A DNA stretch of 8,762 bases, from assembly GCA_937952395.1 (NCBI GenBank), contig CALFYV010000377.1, forward strand, positions 1-8,762. The letters are read 5' to 3'. Below the pieces are notes generated by a model. It saw nothing but the letters and a program-made list of their open reading frames with translations, was not told where the DNA came from and did not search any database. Source of the DNA: an uncultured Bacteriovoracaceae bacterium (GTDB lineage Bacteria; Bdellovibrionota; Bacteriovoracia; Bacteriovoracales; Bacteriovoracaceae). Of the stretch, positions 7,228 to 8,762 are shown piece by piece. The position numbers were made by a program, and so were the translations under genes. Each line of letters begins with the position of its first letter. Within the stretch, counting starts at the first letter, position 1.

Positions 7228-7232
7228 TCCTT
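7228..7232 (-). promoter_or_regulatory. Ribosome binding site fixing the GTG start of the AAA+ protease gene
   Basis: AAGGA lies 6 bases upstream of GTG 7219-7221. Reading upstream in this frame reaches a TGA five codons before the GTG with no other start codon between, and the signal peptide begins directly at this GTG, so the start is well supported. The 173-bp gap up to rimO shows no convincing promoter or terminator. Confidence 0.7.
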
Positions 7233-7394
7233 TTCAATCATGAAAATTAATTATGCAAAAACTACTCCCCCTCTCTTCTCTAGAGGCAGTTTATTTAATA
7301 AATCCATACTTACAAGTGAAGGGTTTAGATGTAAGAACGTGTTAGTTAAGACAATAACGCAAGTGGTTAAGTTGTGAATTTTTTTCAGGATTAG

Positions 7395-8762
7395 TTAGGA
7401 AACGATGCTGCCAAGTAAGTCATAGTCTAAGACTTCTGTAATTTTAACGTTAACGATATCTCCAGCTTGAGCCTGGCCTTCATTGATAATCACTTTACCA
7501 TCAATATCAGGCGCTTGGCCTTGGTGACGACCTTGAAGCAAAAGTTCAGTTTCTTCATGAATTCCTTCAATTAAAACCTTAATTGTTTTACCCACGTATT
7601 CTTGATTTAGCTCTCTGGCAATTTCTTTTTGGGTGTCATAAATAATTTGAAAACGCTCATCAATGATTTCTTGTGGCACCTTTGGATTTAACTTTAAAGC
7701 AGGTGTTCCTTCTTCATCTGAGTATTTAAAAACACCCAAATGATTGAAGCGAGCTGCTTTAATTCCCTTTAAAAGTGTTTGAAAATCTTCTTCTGTTTCA
7801 CCTGGGAAACCAACAATCACTGAAGTTCTTAAGATAATTCCAGGAACATGCTCTCTAAGGCGCTTAATCTTTTGGTGGATAATTTCTCCTGTCACTCTAC
7901 GATTCATTCGTTTAAGCACAGAATCAGCAAAATGTTGAATGGGCATATCAAGATACTTGGTAATTTTTTGACTTTTGCCCATAAGTTCCATGACATCTTC
8001 CGTGAGATCATCTGGATAAAAATAAAAAACTCTTAGCCACTCAACTCCTTCAACTTTCTCCAAGGAGCTTAAAAGATTATAAATTTCAGGACTGGCAATA
8101 TTTTTTGTTTTAACTGAAGTGCTGAAATCAACACCGTAATCAGAGAAGTCTTGAGAAATAAGGTTTAATTCTTTAACTCCTGAATCAGCCAAGTTCTGAG
8201 CTTCTTTGACCAACGATTCAATACTTCTTGATCTAAGTTTTCCTCGTATGGTTGGAATGATACAAAAAGTACAATTTCGATTACAGCCTTCAGAAATTTT
8301 TAACCAGGCCATATATGAAGGAGAGGTGTTAATTCTTGGATCGTATTCTGTATGGATAAACTTCGGAATTTCCACAAAAGATTTTTTTTCTAATCTTCCA
8401 TCTTCAAAAGCTTTAAGAAGTGGAACAATTTTGTGATACTCTCCTGTCCCAATAAACATATCCACTTCTGGCATACTGTCTTCTAACTCGTTGGCGTATC
8501 TTTGCGCCATACATCACGACATAACCAAAGCCTTGCATTGACCCGATTCACTATTTTTATAATCAGCCAAGTCCAAGACAGTCTCTATAGATTCAATTTT
8601 AGCCGCTTCGATGAATGAACAAGTATTAACAATGATAACTTCTGCTTTTTGAGGCTCCTGGGTGATTTGAAAGCCCCCAAGGCCTAAATGTCCAAGCATG
8701 ACTTGTGAATCAACCAAGTTCTTAGAACAGCCAAGAGAAGTGAAATAAACAGCTTTTTGAGC
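7395..8762 (-). pseudogene. rimO: rimO, ribosomal protein S12 methylthiotransferase, interrupted by an in-frame TGA; 5' end outside window
   Basis: RimO is a radical SAM enzyme that adds a methylthio group to a conserved Asp of ribosomal protein S12. The reading frame runs into the window's right edge and gives 455 visible codons; probably only a few N-terminal codons are missing. The N-terminal MTTase domain shows SLGCSKNLVDSQVML and VIIVNTCSFIEAAK with cluster cysteines at visible codons 12 and 48, and the third at codon 84 in CMAQRY. The radical SAM motif CNRNCTFC has cysteines at codons 160, 164 and 167. A TRAM domain closes the protein, with the RimO-type segment QGQAPDIDG and the ending DYDLLGSIVS. 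The frame is uninterrupted except for TGA at 8514-8516, where the family has Gly just before the third cysteine (GGA to TGA is one base change). An ATG at 8508-8510 could restart translation but would drop three cluster cysteines. Sequencing error is a real alternative. Confidence 0.9.
8514..8516 (-). other. In-frame TGA stop inside rimO
   Basis: The - strand reads ATG TCG TGA TGT ATG GCG. Homologues of this family have Gly where the TGA stands (S/T-G-C-hydrophobic-A/x-Q-R-Y). Changing base 8516 from A to C on the + strand would give GGA and restore a continuous frame. No length change is involved, so it is a nonsense substitution, not a frameshift. Confidence 0.9.

Noticed and set aside
7222..7394. 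Terminator, promoter or small RNA between rimO and the AAA+ protease gene
   Set aside because: Only a short AT palindrome (7290-7302) and a pyrimidine-rich tract were seen; no GC stem with T-run and no good -35/-10 pair.
8514..8516. TGA read as glycine (genetic code 25, as in SR1/Gracilibacteria)
   Set aside because: The TGA does replace a Gly, but the other long genes contain no internal TGA, and two genes (2326-2565 and 2554-7221) end sensibly at TGA. The standard code fits.
8480..8516. Selenocysteine insertion in RimO
   Set aside because: The position is Gly, not Cys, in the family, and the short hairpin after the TGA lacks the size expected of a bacterial SECIS.

Overview
The window is AT-rich bacterial DNA using the standard code. 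It carries two housekeeping genes at its edges, with a block of genes for exported or uncharacterised proteins between them. Base composition, gene style and the mix of secreted toxin-like and protease-like proteins would fit a delta-like predatory lineage such as Bdellovibrio/Bacteriovorax relatives. That placement is an inference; no 16S or other marker is present to confirm it.

Layout from left to right: (1) the last 31 codons of a class II aminoacyl-tRNA-synthetase-type gene on the + strand (EpmA/GenX- or LysS-like), ending at 98; (2) a 432-residue protein on the - strand (70-1368) with an N-terminal export signal and a recognisable R-S-E ADP-ribosyltransferase domain; (3) a 251-residue lipoprotein on the - strand (1484-2239); (4) a small 79-residue charged, helical protein on the + strand (2326-2565); (5) a 1555-residue protein on the - strand (2554-7221) that joins a signal peptide, three Clp/ClpB-type AAA+ modules and a C-terminal FtsH/M41-like metallopeptidase domain; (6) rimO on the - strand (7395 to beyond 8762), broken by one in-frame TGA at 8514-8516.

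The most unusual object is the 1555-residue protein. It looks like a one-chain AAA+ protease with a Clp-type motor and an FtsH-type peptidase, yet it starts with a cleavable export signal. The AAA+ modules have diverged: module 1 has lost the P-loop Lys, module 2 has Glu for the Walker B Asp, and only module 3 keeps both motifs. The peptidase motif reads HEINGH, one residue longer than the usual HEAGH of M41.

Three of the four - strand products appear to leave the cytoplasm (ADP-ribosyltransferase, lipoprotein, AAA+ protease), which suggests a shared envelope, periplasmic or prey/host-directed role. Nothing in the sequence proves co-regulation. Both + strand genes end tail-to-tail in short overlaps with the - strand genes (29 bp and 12 bp). 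No tRNA, rRNA, CRISPR array, insertion sequence or convincing rho-independent terminator was seen.
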